Made by a program: the position numbers and the translations under genes
NCBI RefSeq assembly: GCF_000196515.1
Contig: NC_014248.1
Coordinates: 4,778,001 to 4,842,000 of the forward strand
DNA length: 64,000 bases
Source of the DNA: 'Nostoc azollae' 0708
GTDB taxonomy: Bacteria; Cyanobacteriota; Cyanobacteriia; Cyanobacteriales; Nostocaceae
Direction: 5' to 3'
The notes under the pieces: model-generated
Seen by the model: the letters and a program-made list of their open reading frames with translations, nothing else
The model's database searches: none
Told to the model about the DNA's origin: nothing
Shown: in pieces, positions 37,691-47,688 of the stretch
Position numbering within the stretch: position 1 is the first letter of the stretch
How the letters are laid out: each line of letters starts with the position of its first letter

Positions 37691-38044
37691 TTGTTGTACT
37701 AGATTTTAGTTTTGTCTACATAAGCCTAAATGCTAACTCTTTGTTATTATTTAAGCTTGAGTCAATGATTATTGACTTTTAGACAAATGCACGTCTATAA
37801 CTGTAGCATGATTTTACAACCGTGGCAAAATTAAAAAAATTTGATCAGGTTGTAGAATCTGATTGAAAACTCTAGGGTGTGGGGTATAGGGGAAAAATCA
37901 AGTACACAAAAATCTCTGTTTCCTACCTACTTGGTCAGCCTGGGATCCCCTGAGCTTGTTGAAGGGTTGAACAACTGCCTCCTTCCGTTTGCTTTGTTAA
38001 TAGTTGTAAATAAAATATTGTTAGTTTGTTATAGCTTGTCAACG
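37691..38044. other. Intergenic stretch without a gene
   Basis: Holds the upstream regions of the tRNA and of the exported protein, plus a short GC-rich block (CCCCTGAGCTTGTTGAAGGG, 37947-37966) that looks like a small dispersed repeat. An in-frame extension of the exported protein through this stretch is spurious. Confidence 0.5.
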
Positions 38045-38749
38045 ATGAAAATAAATTCCACTGTAGTTCTGACCTTGATTTTGTTGACCCTAATGTTGGG
38101 AGCAGGTTCTGTGAGCGCATTTTTGGGGTTTTCGATGGGAAGTTCTGCTCTCAAGGGTGTCACCTCACCAGATGGTCGTCCTGCAAGTAAATTTGCCAGC
38201 GGTAAGACTAATAACTCTCAGCAGCTTGCAGGGGGAATCACCTTATTAAAGGAAGAGGATATTCTGAAAACTGTCAAATCGCGGATGGATGATAAGAAAA
38301 ATGATAAAAAGATCAGAAAACTGGAAGAAGATGAAGAAATAAAAACCCGGAAGCCCAAAACTGAGGACAAGCCTCAAGAAGTGACGGAAGAAAAACTGCA
38401 ACCTGGATTCCCGGTTGTGGCTGAGAGTGAGGGGGTAATGTTATCTGTACAATCGGCTCGCTACTCTGGTGGTGATTTATTACTAAAAGTGAAAATGCAA
38501 AACCAAGGCGCTGATTCTGTGAGGTTTTTATATAGTTTTTTAGATGTCACAGATGATAAAGGTAGAACATTGAGCGCCATTACGGAAGGGTTACCCGCAG
38601 AATTACCTGGCAAGAGTTCGACATTTACGGGTACAGTGAGCATTCCTACTGCTTTACTTGATGATGTGGGTAACATCTCCTTGGCGCTAACGGATTATCC
38701 TGCTCAAAAACTAAAATTACAGGTGTCCGATATTCCTGTGGAAAAATAG
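38045..38749 (+). CDS. Conserved exported protein, function unknown
   Basis: 234 residues from ATG 38045. N-terminal membrane segment or signal (STVVLTLILLTLMLGAGSVS), a charged Lys/Glu/Asp-rich middle (DDKKNDKKIRKLEEDEEIKT), and a C-terminal beta-rich domain (VMLSVQSARYSGGDLLLKVK to LALTDYPAQKL) resembling an Ig-like or DUF4352-type fold. I start it here because the signal peptide begins at this Met. The next gene starts 54 bp downstream on the same strand, so they may be co-transcribed. Confidence 0.7.
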   Translation: MKINSTVVLTLILLTLMLGAGSVSAFLGFSMGSSALKGVTSPDGRPASKFASGKTNNSQQLAGGITLLKEEDILKTVKSRMDDKKNDKKIRKLEEDEEIKTRKPKTEDKPQEVTEEKLQPGFPVVAESEGVMLSVQSARYSGGDLLLKVKMQNQGADSVRFLYSFLDVTDDKGRTLSAITEGLPAELPGKSSTFTGTVSIPTALLDDVGNISLALTDYPAQKLKLQVSDIPVEK

Positions 38750-38803
38750 AAATGCTATTGTTAGCGTTTTAGTATCGGCGTAAGTTTTACACGAGCGTTA
38801 GCG

Positions 38804-40162
38804 GTGAGTGGTTTTCCTCAGTTAATTTGGACAGATGTGGGGTTACGATTGTTGTCAGTGCTATTGCTGATTGCAATTAATGCCTTTTTTGTCACGGCGG
38901 AATTTTCAATGGTAACGGTGCGGCGCACTCGGATTCATCAGCTGGTTCAGGCTGGTGATATACCTGCGATCGCAGTGGAAATGTTACAACGTAGTATTGA
39001 CAGGTTGCTATCTACGGCTCAATTAGGTATTACCCTATCTAGTTTGGCACTAGGTTGGATTGGAGAAAGTACAATTGTTGTGCTGATGGAAGAATGGTTA
39101 AAATCCTGGACTGTACCCATCAGTTTAAGTAACGTTCTGGCACATTCTCTCTCAGTTCCCATCACCTTTTTTTTAATTGCTTATTTACAAATTGTTTTAG
39201 GAGAATTGTTTCCTAAATCAGTAGCTATGTTGTATTCAGAAAAACTGGCAAGGTTTTTGGGTCCTTCTGTCAAAGCTATTGTTCGTTTTTTCAGTCCTGT
39301 GATTTGGATTCTCAACCAATCCACACGCTACCTATTAAGATTATTTGGGATTGAATACACTGGTCAGAGCTGGCGACCTCCTGTAACTCCGGAAGAATTG
39401 CAATTAATTATCTCAACAGAACGAGAATCTACCGGTTTAGAGTTATCAGAGCGAGAATTACTCAATAATGTTTTTGAATTTGGGGATATAACCGCTGAAG
39501 ATGTCATGATTCCCCGTACTAGCATTATCGCTTTACCAGAAGATGCTAGTTTCCACACCTTACTACAAGAAATGATCTTAACAGGGCATTCCCGTTATCC
39601 CATTATTGGTGAATCTTTAGACGATATTTGCGGTATTGTTTATTTTCAAGATTTAGCAAGACCTTTAGCTACTGGAAAACTGAATTTAGAAACACAAATT
39701 CAACCTTGGATGCGTTCTCCTCGCTTTGTTCCAGAACAAACTCTTTTGAGTGAACTTTTGCCAATGATGCAGCAAGAAAAACCAGCTATGGTGATTGTGG
39801 TGAATGAATTTGGTGGTACTGTGGGATTAGTTACAATTCAAGATGTAATTGCAGAAATTATCGGTAATGCCGGTGAACCAGGAATTAGTGATGACTTACT
39901 AATTCAAATGTTAGATAAGCAAACATTTTTAGTACAAGCACAAGTGAATCTGGAAGAACTCAATGAGGTCTTACATCTCAATTTACCTCTGATACGAGAA
40001 TATCAAACATTAGGAGGATTTGTACTCTACCAGTGGCAAAAAATCCCCGCTAAAGGCGAAATATTCCACTATGGTAATCTTGAATTCACTGTAATATCAG
40101 TTATCGGACCACGCTTGCACCAAATTCAAATCAGAAGGTTACTAGATGAATGTTCAGCTTAA
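38804..40162 (+). CDS. CNNM / CBS / CorC-type transporter (hemolysin C family)
   Basis: 452 residues from a GTG. CNNM membrane domain (residues 10-200: VLLLIAINAFFVTAEFSMVT, LGITLSSLALGWIGE, VLGELFPKSVA), a CBS pair (DVMIPRTSIIALPEDASFHT, then MVIVVNEFGGTVGLVTIQDV), and a C-terminal CorC/HlyC domain (LGGFVLYQWQKIPAKGE). Such proteins are implicated in magnesium or other cation export or sensing at the plasma membrane; the name hemolysin is historical. Intact. Confidence 0.9.
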   Translation: MSGFPQLIWTDVGLRLLSVLLLIAINAFFVTAEFSMVTVRRTRIHQLVQAGDIPAIAVEMLQRSIDRLLSTAQLGITLSSLALGWIGESTIVVLMEEWLKSWTVPISLSNVLAHSLSVPITFFLIAYLQIVLGELFPKSVAMLYSEKLARFLGPSVKAIVRFFSPVIWILNQSTRYLLRLFGIEYTGQSWRPPVTPEELQLIISTERESTGLELSERELLNNVFEFGDITAEDVMIPRTSIIALPEDASFHTLLQEMILTGHSRYPIIGESLDDICGIVYFQDLARPLATGKLNLETQIQPWMRSPRFVPEQTLLSELLPMMQQEKPAMVIVVNEFGGTVGLVTIQDVIAEIIGNAGEPGISDDLLIQMLDKQTFLVQAQVNLEELNEVLHLNLPLIREYQTLGGFVLYQWQKIPAKGEIFHYGNLEFTVISVIGPRLHQIQIRRLLDECSA

Positions 40163-40230
40163 ATTGTTTAGCGAGCACCGGGAATCATGGAATTTGGAAG
40201 CCCAGTTCTGGAGGCGAGCACTCAAGACAA

Positions 40231-40914
40231 TTAATTATTCTGATTCGCTGTCAATTGACGAAATTTATCAATATTTATTTCTAACTATTGGGCAATTTGT
40301 TTGAGATTTAATCCTAGTGTTAATAACAAAGGCACAGTTTTTAACTTTCCTTCTTCTTCAGCCTCTACTTTTGCTTCCTGATAGAATTTTGTTTGTCTCC
40401 ATTCAGTTAAGTTGAACTTTTTTTCTAACTCCTGACGGCTTTTTTGAGGAAATTTATAAACGATCAGTTTTTTAATTAATTCTAGGAGTTTCTGTTGAAT
40501 TCACTTCATCAGTAACTTCCTGTTTTGCTTGGTTAATTAAGGACTCTACTGTTTCAGTTGCTTCTGCTCCTGAATTTGATAATCCCTAAACCCAGAGAGT
40601 TGCTAGACTCTTGGTTGAGTTGATCCAAGTATATCGTGTGAATATTTTGACTGACCAATAATTCTTGATAAGCTAATGGTAAACCTTCATCTAAGGTATG
40701 TTTGTCCAGATAACTATGGCATGACAAGGATGTGAGGGTTTATACTGGTTCAAATAAATAAAGATTTCTGTGATAAATCGCCAATAGAAAACATCATCTT
40801 TTTGAAATTGTACTTCAACAAAATAAATGGGATAATCAGGATGATATTCATCTAGAAAGAATACACCATCTAGGCGAAAAGCTAATTCCTTGACTCCAAC
40901 GGGTTCAAATTTAT
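40231..40914 (-). pseudogene. DUF2887/Rpn-type nuclease, 3' part (cut by IS copy C)
   Basis: The minus strand reads KFEPVGVKELAFRLDGVFFL, DEYHPDYPIYFVEVQFQKDD and VFYWRFITEIFIYLNQYKP, typical of the PD-(D/E)XK fold of DUF2887/Rpn recombination-promoting nucleases. A decayed C-terminus follows (EWRQTKFYQEAK-like, IDKFRQLTANQNN) with several stops and shifts. The N-terminus lies across IS copy C at 43114-43213. Confidence 0.85.
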
Positions 40915-43113
40915 CCCACCTTCCGCACCCTAACTGTCACAGATAGTAGTACACGAGAACTAAAGCTCCTGCAAGGAAGAAAAGGCTTAATAAGAACAAG
41001 TATCATGAAAATGGCAATAGAGTGAGAGAATAAAGTTTTGTAAAGAAGATAAAAGAAAAGAAAATTTAATGATTTAAAAATTAAATTAGAACAGAAGAAG
41101 AAATGATTTAATCACAACAGGAGTTGTGGATAATTCTTTTGTGAAATCAAAGCTTCAAAAAATGGAAATTCAAAACCTAGACCATTGAGGCATAGTAGCA
41201 GGAATAATAGACGCCATAGGAGTAGTAGAAATAATCCTTGAAATTGGAGAGAAACTAAGTCCGGGTCATGTAGTAAAAGCCATGATAATCAACGGGTTAG
41301 GATTTGTATAAAAACCCTTATATAGGTTCCCCAAGATTTTGAAACAATCCCCTGTGAGTATCTAATAGGACTAGGAGTAAAACCAGAATATCTCAATGAC
41401 GATAAACTGGGGAGACTCATGGATAAACTATTTATAAAAGGATTGGATAGAATATTTTTTCTTGTCGCCTTAAAAGCAGCCCAAAAATTTGGAGTATCCC
41501 TATGAGCAGGCCATCTAGACTCATCATAAATGGACGTACATGGGCAATATAATACCAGCTTACCAGAAGTAATATTTGAGAGTCAAAAAGTAGGAAATAA
41601 TCAAGAACTAGAAGAATTAGCAGTAAAATCAGCAAAAGAAATAACCATCACCTACGGTTATTCTGGTGACCATATACCGGAGTTAAAACAGTGCATCATA
41701 GAAATGATATGTTCAGGAGATGGAGACATACCAATATATATTTTTAAAACTAGCATCGGGAAACCAAGCAGATTCATCATGCTTTGGTAAAATAGCAGTA
41801 GAGTACCAAAAACAGTTAAAAAACAGTCTCATAGTAGCAGACTGGGCCTTATATACAGAATCAAATCTGGGAATGATGTCATATTTAAGCTGGTTATGTC
41901 CAGTGCCATTAAGCGTAAAATCAGCACAATCATGAATATCAAAATTACCAGAACCAGAATTTGTTGATAGTAACTTACCCGGATATAAACTAGCGTCAAG
42001 AACAGTAAATTATGTAGGAATAGAACAAAGATGGTTAGTAGTCCAAAGTCAAGAAAGAAGAGAATCAGACCTGGATAAGCTCTCACAAAAAATTACCAAG
42101 GCACAATCAAAAGCTGTGCAAGATTTTAAAAAGTTATCACCAGAAAAATTTGCTTGTGAAGCTGATGCTATCAAGGGGTTATCTAACCTATTCAAACAAT
42201 TCAAATGTCACCAAATTAACCAGAGTAAAGTTACTCAAATCAAATCTAAGAAAAAAGATAGTTCAGGAGAGATATCCTCTGAAATATCAGCTACAGTCTC
42301 CCAGAATGAAAGTAAAATTAATACAGAATTTCTGAGGGCAGGGCCTTTTATTATTGCTACAAACCTTTTGGATTCCAATGAACTTACCCATGACTCCATC
42401 TTGAGTGAATATAAAGCTCAATAGTCTTGCCAGAGAGGCTTTGCTTTTCTCAAAGACCCATTATTTTTTGCAGACAGTATTTTCCTAAAAAGTCCAGAGA
42501 GAATAGAGTCCCTGGGAATGATGATGGGTTTATGTCTGCTGGTTTATACTTTAGGGCAACGACAAATTAGAACCGCTGTGAGAGAGTCTAAATCAAGAGT
42601 AAAAAATCAATTGGGCAAACCAACTGACCGCCCCACTTTACGCTGGATTTTTCCATGCTCTCAGTCTATTCATTTAGTTACACTTAACCAAGAAAAATAC
42701 ATCTGTTACTGGACTCAAGAGAGAGATTTCATTGTGAATCTTTTACCAGAGCATTGTTTTCCCTACTATCAATTAGTTACCTAGTTTTTATCTCTATTAA
42801 TTTAATTTCTATCAGAAAATAACCTAATCTCTTTGAGAGATAGCTCTATTTTACTATGTCCACAATTTCTTTTTTTACTTCATCCATTAGTCTAAGTTAT
42901 GATTTATCTCTTGAATATCTTCATTTATCTGTTAACTACTCTGGGCGGTGTTCTTTCTTATTGCTCCTTATTGAGAATAGCTTTTGATGCTATTTTTGGT
43001 GCTTTACTGTTTCTCCAATGCCTTTTTTCACTGCATATTTTTGTTTTTATGCTCCCTTGGATTTTTTGTCTCCGTAACTTCTCTCTGTGGCACTTTAGGG
43101 TGCGGAATTTGGG
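40915..43113 (+). mobile_element. IS1634-like element, copy C (about 2.2 kb)
   Basis: Left end CCCACCTTCCGCACCCTAA; right end reads CCCAAATTCCGCACCCTAA on the minus strand, the closest end match of the three copies. Flanking TTAT (40911-40914 and 43114-43117) gives a 4-bp or longer duplication. Very similar to copy A throughout. It is inserted in a DUF2887 gene. Confidence 0.9.
41162..42784 (+). pseudogene. IS1634-family transposase of copy C, dead
   Basis: Starts MEIQNLDH then a stop. The same TGA and TAA on both sides of AGHLDSS and the same frameshift after IPIYIF occur as in copy A. C-terminal pieces (MQDFKKLSPEKFACEADAIK; MMMGLCLLVYTLGQRQIR) are intact but in separate frames. It carries private differences from copy A, so it is not a recent identical duplicate. 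Confidence 0.9.
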
Positions 43114-43213
43114 TTATAAAGCTTTGAGAAACATTGGGAGGTTCTCCTATTAATTGAAAAATCAGTTTTGTAAAAACTTGAAAGAGAGTATAAAAGATTT
43201 TATCGTTTTTCAT
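43114..43213 (-). pseudogene. DUF2887/Rpn-type nuclease, 5' end
   Basis: ATG at 43213 gives MKNDKIFYTLFQVFTKLIFQ and LIGEPPNVSQSF, the standard N-terminus of cyanobacterial DUF2887 proteins, before reaching the IS1634-like end. The continuation is at 40914. Confidence 0.85.
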
Positions 43214-43302
43214 TTTGCGGCTGATTTGTGTGATATTTTTACAATTATTTTTAGGTGACAGATGCTTGAATCTGGGAGAAACAAGCTATAAAATAAAGTG
43301 AG

Positions 43303-43977
43303 CTACACATAATCTACAGGATCTTCTAATCCCAACTCAGCAAAAGCCGCTAACCGCAACCGACAAGAATCACACACACCACAAGCTTTATCACCACCAG
43401 CATAACAAGACCAAGTTAATTCCCAAGGAACTCCCAACTGATTACCAAGTTGGATAATTTCAGTTTTCTTCAAATTAACTAATGGTGCAATAATGTTAAT
43501 TGGTTGTCCTTCACGCCCTTGTTTGGTTCCCAAGCGGAAAACTTCTTGCATTGCTTGGATATAATCGGGACGACAATCTGGATAACCAGAGTAATCTAAA
43601 GCATTAACGCCTATATAAACCCTTTCAGCGGCGATCACCTCAGCATAGCCCAAAGCAAAGCTCAAGAAGATAGTATTACGGGCAGGTACATAAGTGACAG
43701 GAATATTTTGTGACATTTCATCTAGGGAACGGGCTTGAGGTAGAGCAATCGCATCATCAGTCAACGCAGAACCACCCCATAGCCGTAAATCAAAATTCAC
43801 TACCTGATGTTGAACTACCCCCACAGATTTCCCCACAAGGACAGCTGACTGCAACTCTCGGCAGTGTTGCTGCTGATAATCAAAAGAAATAGCATAACAC
43901 TCACAACCATCAGCCCTTGCTTGGTACAGAACCGTAGAAGAATCCAATCCCCCAGACAACAAAATTACAGCTTTCAT
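43303..43977 (-). CDS. queC: 7-cyano-7-deazaguanine synthase QueC
   Basis: 224 residues. Converts 7-carboxy-7-deazaguanine to preQ0 with ATP and ammonia, for queuosine in tRNA. The PP-loop SGGLDSSTVLYQA is at the N-terminus, followed by YVPARNTIFLSFALGYAEVI and VNALDYSGYPDCRPDYIQAM. The zinc-binding cysteines are in WSCYAGGDKACGVCDSCRLR. ATG at 43977 is used, one codon inside an alternative Met. No queD or queE is adjacent. Intact. Confidence 0.96.
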   Translation of the reverse strand: MKAVILLSGGLDSSTVLYQARADGCECYAISFDYQQQHCRELQSAVLVGKSVGVVQHQVVNFDLRLWGGSALTDDAIALPQARSLDEMSQNIPVTYVPARNTIFLSFALGYAEVIAAERVYIGVNALDYSGYPDCRPDYIQAMQEVFRLGTKQGREGQPINIIAPLVNLKKTEIIQLGNQLGVPWELTWSCYAGGDKACGVCDSCRLRLAAFAELGLEDPVDYV

Positions 43978-43980
43978 CAC

Positions 43981-44501
43981 TCAAAATCACCCTAAAAAAT
44001 CACTAACACCAATTTCACCCAAAAGGTGAGACAATCAACAAAATGCAACAAACAGAAAATTAAATTTAAAATGAGAACAATAATCTACCGTATCTATGGC
44101 AAAATTCTTACAGACAATCTTGCTGAGAATTATTATAGTTAATAAGTTTACTGGAATTTCAACGTATTCAATTTAACAGTACGAAAATCAAGTAGATATT
44201 TCGGTAATTAATTGCTCAACTGCAACCTGAGAACTGTCACTTAGGTTTAACAGAACTTGTAAAGTCAACAAAACAACACATTGTCTTTTGTGTCAATTAC
44301 AAAAAATGCAGCAATTAATAACTATCTATCTATCTAAAACATAGCCATATAGTGGGAACTGAACACAAACTTTGAAATTCTTCATAAATAGAGCCACTAT
44401 GTTAGCATCTGGATGGTTTTAGACGGATCGCACCTGGCACTTCAGTATAAAGGCCAACGACCGTAGCGTCTCTAAATTTGGTGGTTGAGGAGAAAATAAT
44501 A
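43981..44501. other. Intergenic stretch without a gene
   Basis: AT-rich upstream regions of the divergent queC and oxidoreductase genes. I see no remnant, RNA gene or strong promoter; a Shine-Dalgarno GAGGAG at 44487-44492 serves the oxidoreductase. Confidence 0.6.
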
Positions 44502-45584
44502 GTGCAAAATAGCATGTCAGTGGCAGAAGCAAACCTATATTCACAGCGCAACCAGCCACGATCAATCCGCATAGGCGTGATTGGGGTCGGTAACATGGGA
44601 CAACATCACACCCGCGTACTGAGTTCAATGAAAGATGTTGAATTAGTAGGTGTTTCAGACATTAACGTTGAGCGCGGCTTAGAGACCGCAAGCAAATACA
44701 AGGTACGTTTTTTTGAAGACTACTGCGATCTCCTACCCCATGTAGATGCAGTATGTGTTGCCGTACCAACCCGCTTACATTATGCCGTGGGCATTAACTG
44801 CCTGTTGGCGGGAATTCATGTTTTGATTGAAAAACCGATCGCTGCAAGTATTTCTGAAGCAGAATCTCTCGTAAACGCTGCTGCCGAATCCCAATGTATT
44901 TTGCAAGTAGGTCACATTGAGCGTTTCAATCCAGCATTTAAAGAACTCAGTCAAGTCCTGAAAACGGAAGAATTACTAGCCTTAGAAGCTCATCGAATGA
45001 GTCCTTATTCAGCTAGGGCTAATGACGTTTCCGTAGTGTTGGATTTAATGATCCATGACATTGACCTACTTTTAGAATTAGCTGGTTCTCCCGTCGTGAA
45101 ATTGACAGCTAACGGCACTCGTTCCCTAGACTCTGGTTATTTAGATTATGTGACTGCGACTTTAGGGTTTGCCAACGGTATTGTCACTACTCTCACTGCC
45201 AGTAAAGTTACTCACCGCAAAATCCGCCGCATTGTTGCCCATTGCAAAAACTCATTCACGGAAGCCGATTTCCTGAAGAATGAAATTTTGATTCATCGCC
45301 AAACTAATACCAACCCTCTCAACGACCATCGACAAGTCCTTTACAGACAAGATGGTTTAATAGAAAAAGTCTATACTAGTAACGTTCAACCTCTCAGTGC
45401 AGAATTAGAGCATTTTGTCAACTGCGTGCATGGTGGCAATCAGCCTTCAGTGGGTGGTGAACAAGCCCTCAAAGCTCTGAGATTAGCGAGTTTAATTGAG
45501 CAGATGGCTTTGGAAGAACGGGTTTGGAATCCATTAGACTGGCAATCCGAATCAAGAGTACAATCACTAACGCCAACTGTCTAG
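44502..45584 (+). CDS. Gfo/Idh/MocA-family oxidoreductase
   Basis: 360 residues from GTG 44502, chosen because GAGGAG ends nine bases upstream; ATG 44514 is the alternative. Rossmann domain with IRIGVIGVGNMGQHHTRVLS and the EKPIA catalytic-lysine motif (HVLIEKPIAAS). A C-terminal beta-sheet domain follows, with VGHIERFNPAFKEL and LDLMIHDIDLLLEL. NAD(P)-dependent dehydrogenase acting on a sugar or related substrate. Neighbours do not reveal the substrate. Intact. Confidence 0.88.
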   Translation: MQNSMSVAEANLYSQRNQPRSIRIGVIGVGNMGQHHTRVLSSMKDVELVGVSDINVERGLETASKYKVRFFEDYCDLLPHVDAVCVAVPTRLHYAVGINCLLAGIHVLIEKPIAASISEAESLVNAAAESQCILQVGHIERFNPAFKELSQVLKTEELLALEAHRMSPYSARANDVSVVLDLMIHDIDLLLELAGSPVVKLTANGTRSLDSGYLDYVTATLGFANGIVTTLTASKVTHRKIRRIVAHCKNSFTEADFLKNEILIHRQTNTNPLNDHRQVLYRQDGLIEKVYTSNVQPLSAELEHFVNCVHGGNQPSVGGEQALKALRLASLIEQMALEERVWNPLDWQSESRVQSLTPTV

Positions 45585-45589
45585 AAGAT

Positions 45590-45638
45590 GGGAATAGGGA
45601 ATAGGGAATAGGGAATAGGGAATAGGGAATAGGGAATA
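45590..45638. repeat. Heptamer tandem repeat (GGGAATA), about seven copies
   Basis: Seven-base units between two same-strand genes, immediately followed by a second array with a different unit (45646-45683). Confidence 0.95.
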
Positions 45639-45645
45639 AGCATCT

Positions 45646-45683
45646 AATTACCAATTACCAATTACCAATTACCAATTACCAAT
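45646..45683. repeat. Heptamer tandem repeat (ATTACCA), about five copies
   Basis: Ends at the ATG of the DedA gene, so its 5' leader consists almost entirely of repeat; no normal Shine-Dalgarno is seen. Confidence 0.95.
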
Positions 45684-46307
45684 ATGCTCGAATGGATAAT
45701 TAACACAATCAACTCCCTGGGATATGTGGGAATCGCTTTGCTGATGTTCATAGAGAACCTTTTTCCCCCCATACCTTCTGAATTGATCATGCCACTGGCA
45801 GGATTTACAGCCAGCCCCTATCAACCAGGAGGTGCAAAGCTGAATATAGTAGGCGTATTTTTGTCAGGACTTGTGGGTTCTGTACTGGGCGCACTAATTT
45901 GGTACTATCCAGGTAAGTTTTTAGAAGAACGACCCTTGAAAGCTTTGGCTAACAAGTACGGTAAGTGGCTGACTATATCGAGCGAAGATATTGATAAGGC
46001 TAAAGGCTGGTTTAATAAACAAGGTAGCAAAACAGTATTAATTGGTCGCCTTGTGCCGGGAATCCGTACCTTAATCTCCATTCCCGCAGGTATGAGTAAT
46101 ATGCCCTTGCCTTCCTTTTTATTTTACACAATCCTGGGGAGTGGTTCCTGGGTTGGCTTGTTGACATTTTCAGGATACTGGTTGGGTAGTCAGTATGAAC
46201 TTGTCGACAAGTACCTTGCGCCTTTATCTAAAATAGTTTTGTCGGGTTTAGTGTTAGTATTCTTTTCTTGGGTACTCAAGCGCCAAGGCCAACGAACTCG
46301 GAGATGA
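45684..46307 (+). CDS. DedA-family membrane protein
   Basis: 207 residues with about five membrane segments. Signatures include LMFIENLFPPIPSELIMPLA, GSVLGALIWYYPGKFLEE and the FxGRxxPGxR-type motif VLIGRLVPGIRTLISIPAGM. DedA proteins are lipid-flippase-like and affect envelope function and proton motive force. The start is set by ATG 45684, which directly abuts a heptamer array, leaving translation signals unusual. Intact. Confidence 0.9.
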   Translation: MLEWIINTINSLGYVGIALLMFIENLFPPIPSELIMPLAGFTASPYQPGGAKLNIVGVFLSGLVGSVLGALIWYYPGKFLEERPLKALANKYGKWLTISSEDIDKAKGWFNKQGSKTVLIGRLVPGIRTLISIPAGMSNMPLPSFLFYTILGSGSWVGLLTFSGYWLGSQYELVDKYLAPLSKIVLSGLVLVFFSWVLKRQGQRTRR

Positions 46308-46540
46308 ATTTGGTTCTCTGTTGGTTTGAAGGATAGGAGTAAGTTAACAGTTAAATAATATGTATGTGAAAATTTGGTCTGCGCTATTAACCCAGAATAA
46401 TGCTAAATTTTCAATCGCCTACAATAATTTTTGACGTATTTCTAGCTACACTTGACCCAACTGAAAATTTTTCTGACCTTGCATTTTTGTAAGATGGGCA
46501 TGATAACTTTTTACAGTTAAGTCACCACATAGGAGCTTTC

Positions 46541-47680
46541 ATGACAGACCAACCTCCCGTAGCTAACCCAATGAATGCCGCAGCTATCCCTATGAATCGA
46601 GTAGCTCCAACCCCTATAAACAACAATGTTAATAAGCCAGTTAGTGTTTCGGGGAAAAATATTCTCAGCGTGGATTTAGGTAGAACCTCTACCAAAACTT
46701 GTGTCAACCGCGAACCTGCCAATGTTGCTTTCATTCCTGCCAATGTTAAGCAAATGTCAATAGAACAAATACGCGGTGGTGTGTTTGAATCTAAAGCCAC
46801 AGATCCTTTGATGGATTTGTGGATGGAATATCAAGGTAACGGATATGCTGTGGGTCAACTGGCAGCAGATTTTGGTGCTAATTTAGGAGTAGGCCAATCT
46901 AAGGTAGAAGATGCACTAGCTAAAGTTCTGGTAGCCGCTGGTTACTTTAAGCTCAAAGATGAAATTTCTGTCATCGTTGGTTTGCCTTTCCTTTCTCTAG
47001 AGCAATTTGAACGGGAAAAAGCTCAACTGATGAGTTTGATTAGTGGTCCCCATGTGATGAATTTCCGTGGCGAAACTGTATCGTTAAACGTCACTAAAGT
47101 TTGGGTAATGCCAGAAGGCTATGGTAGCTTGCTGTGGTGTGAAACCCAACCAAATAAAGGCTCTTCGATGCCTGATTTGACAAAGGTATCAGTGGGTATA
47201 GTGGATATTGGACATCAAACCATTGACTTGTTGATGGTTGATAACTTCCGCTTTGCTAGAGGTGCTTCCAAGAGTGAAGACTTTGGTATGAGCAAGTTTT
47301 ATGAAATGGTGGCTAAGGAAATAGAAGGTGCTGATAGTCAATCTCTAGCACTGATTTCTGCTGTAAACAAGCCCAAAGGTGATCGCTTTTATCGTCCTAA
47401 AGGTGCAAGCAAACCCGCTAACCTAGACGATTTTCTCCCTAACCTCACAGAGCAGTTCTCACGGGAAATTTGCTCGATCGTGTTAGCCTGGTTACCAGAG
47501 CGTGTAACTGATGTGATTATCACAGGTGGCGGTGGTGAGTTCTTCTGGGAAGATGTACAACGTCTGCTCAAAGAAGCCAAAATTCATGCCCATTTGGCGG
47601 CACCCTCACGCCAAGCTAATGCTTTAGGGCAGTATATTTATGGAGAGGCGCAATTATCTGCTGTTCGCGCTGCTAGGTAA
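46541..47680 (+). CDS. ParM/StbA-like actin-family ATPase
   Basis: 379 residues; AGGAG precedes ATG 46541 by five bases. A 38-residue Pro/Asn-rich N-terminal extension is followed by the actin fold: phosphate-1 loop ILSVDLGRTSTKT, phosphate-2 VGIVDIGHQTIDLLMVD, and adenosine-binding VIITGGGGEFFW. It should form ATP-driven filaments. It is followed after 8 bp by a ParR-like gene, yet no plasmid features are nearby, so this is a chromosomal pair. I recall a chromosomal ParMR system of Anabaena reported as CorMR, acting on cell shape; that match is unverified here. Confidence 0.85.
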   Translation: MTDQPPVANPMNAAAIPMNRVAPTPINNNVNKPVSVSGKNILSVDLGRTSTKTCVNREPANVAFIPANVKQMSIEQIRGGVFESKATDPLMDLWMEYQGNGYAVGQLAADFGANLGVGQSKVEDALAKVLVAAGYFKLKDEISVIVGLPFLSLEQFEREKAQLMSLISGPHVMNFRGETVSLNVTKVWVMPEGYGSLLWCETQPNKGSSMPDLTKVSVGIVDIGHQTIDLLMVDNFRFARGASKSEDFGMSKFYEMVAKEIEGADSQSLALISAVNKPKGDRFYRPKGASKPANLDDFLPNLTEQFSREICSIVLAWLPERVTDVIITGGGGEFFWEDVQRLLKEAKIHAHLAAPSRQANALGQYIYGEAQLSAVRAAR

Positions 47681-47688
47681 TAAAACTG

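Noticed and set aside
37877-38044. N-terminal extension of the exported protein from 37877
   Set aside because: The extension covers intergenic repeat sequence and would bury the signal peptide; ATG 38045 is a better start.
42899-43153. Hydrophobic 84-codon frame at the right of IS copy C (also in A and B)
   Set aside because: It lies in the terminal non-coding part of the element, differs in reading between copies, and includes the inverted end itself.
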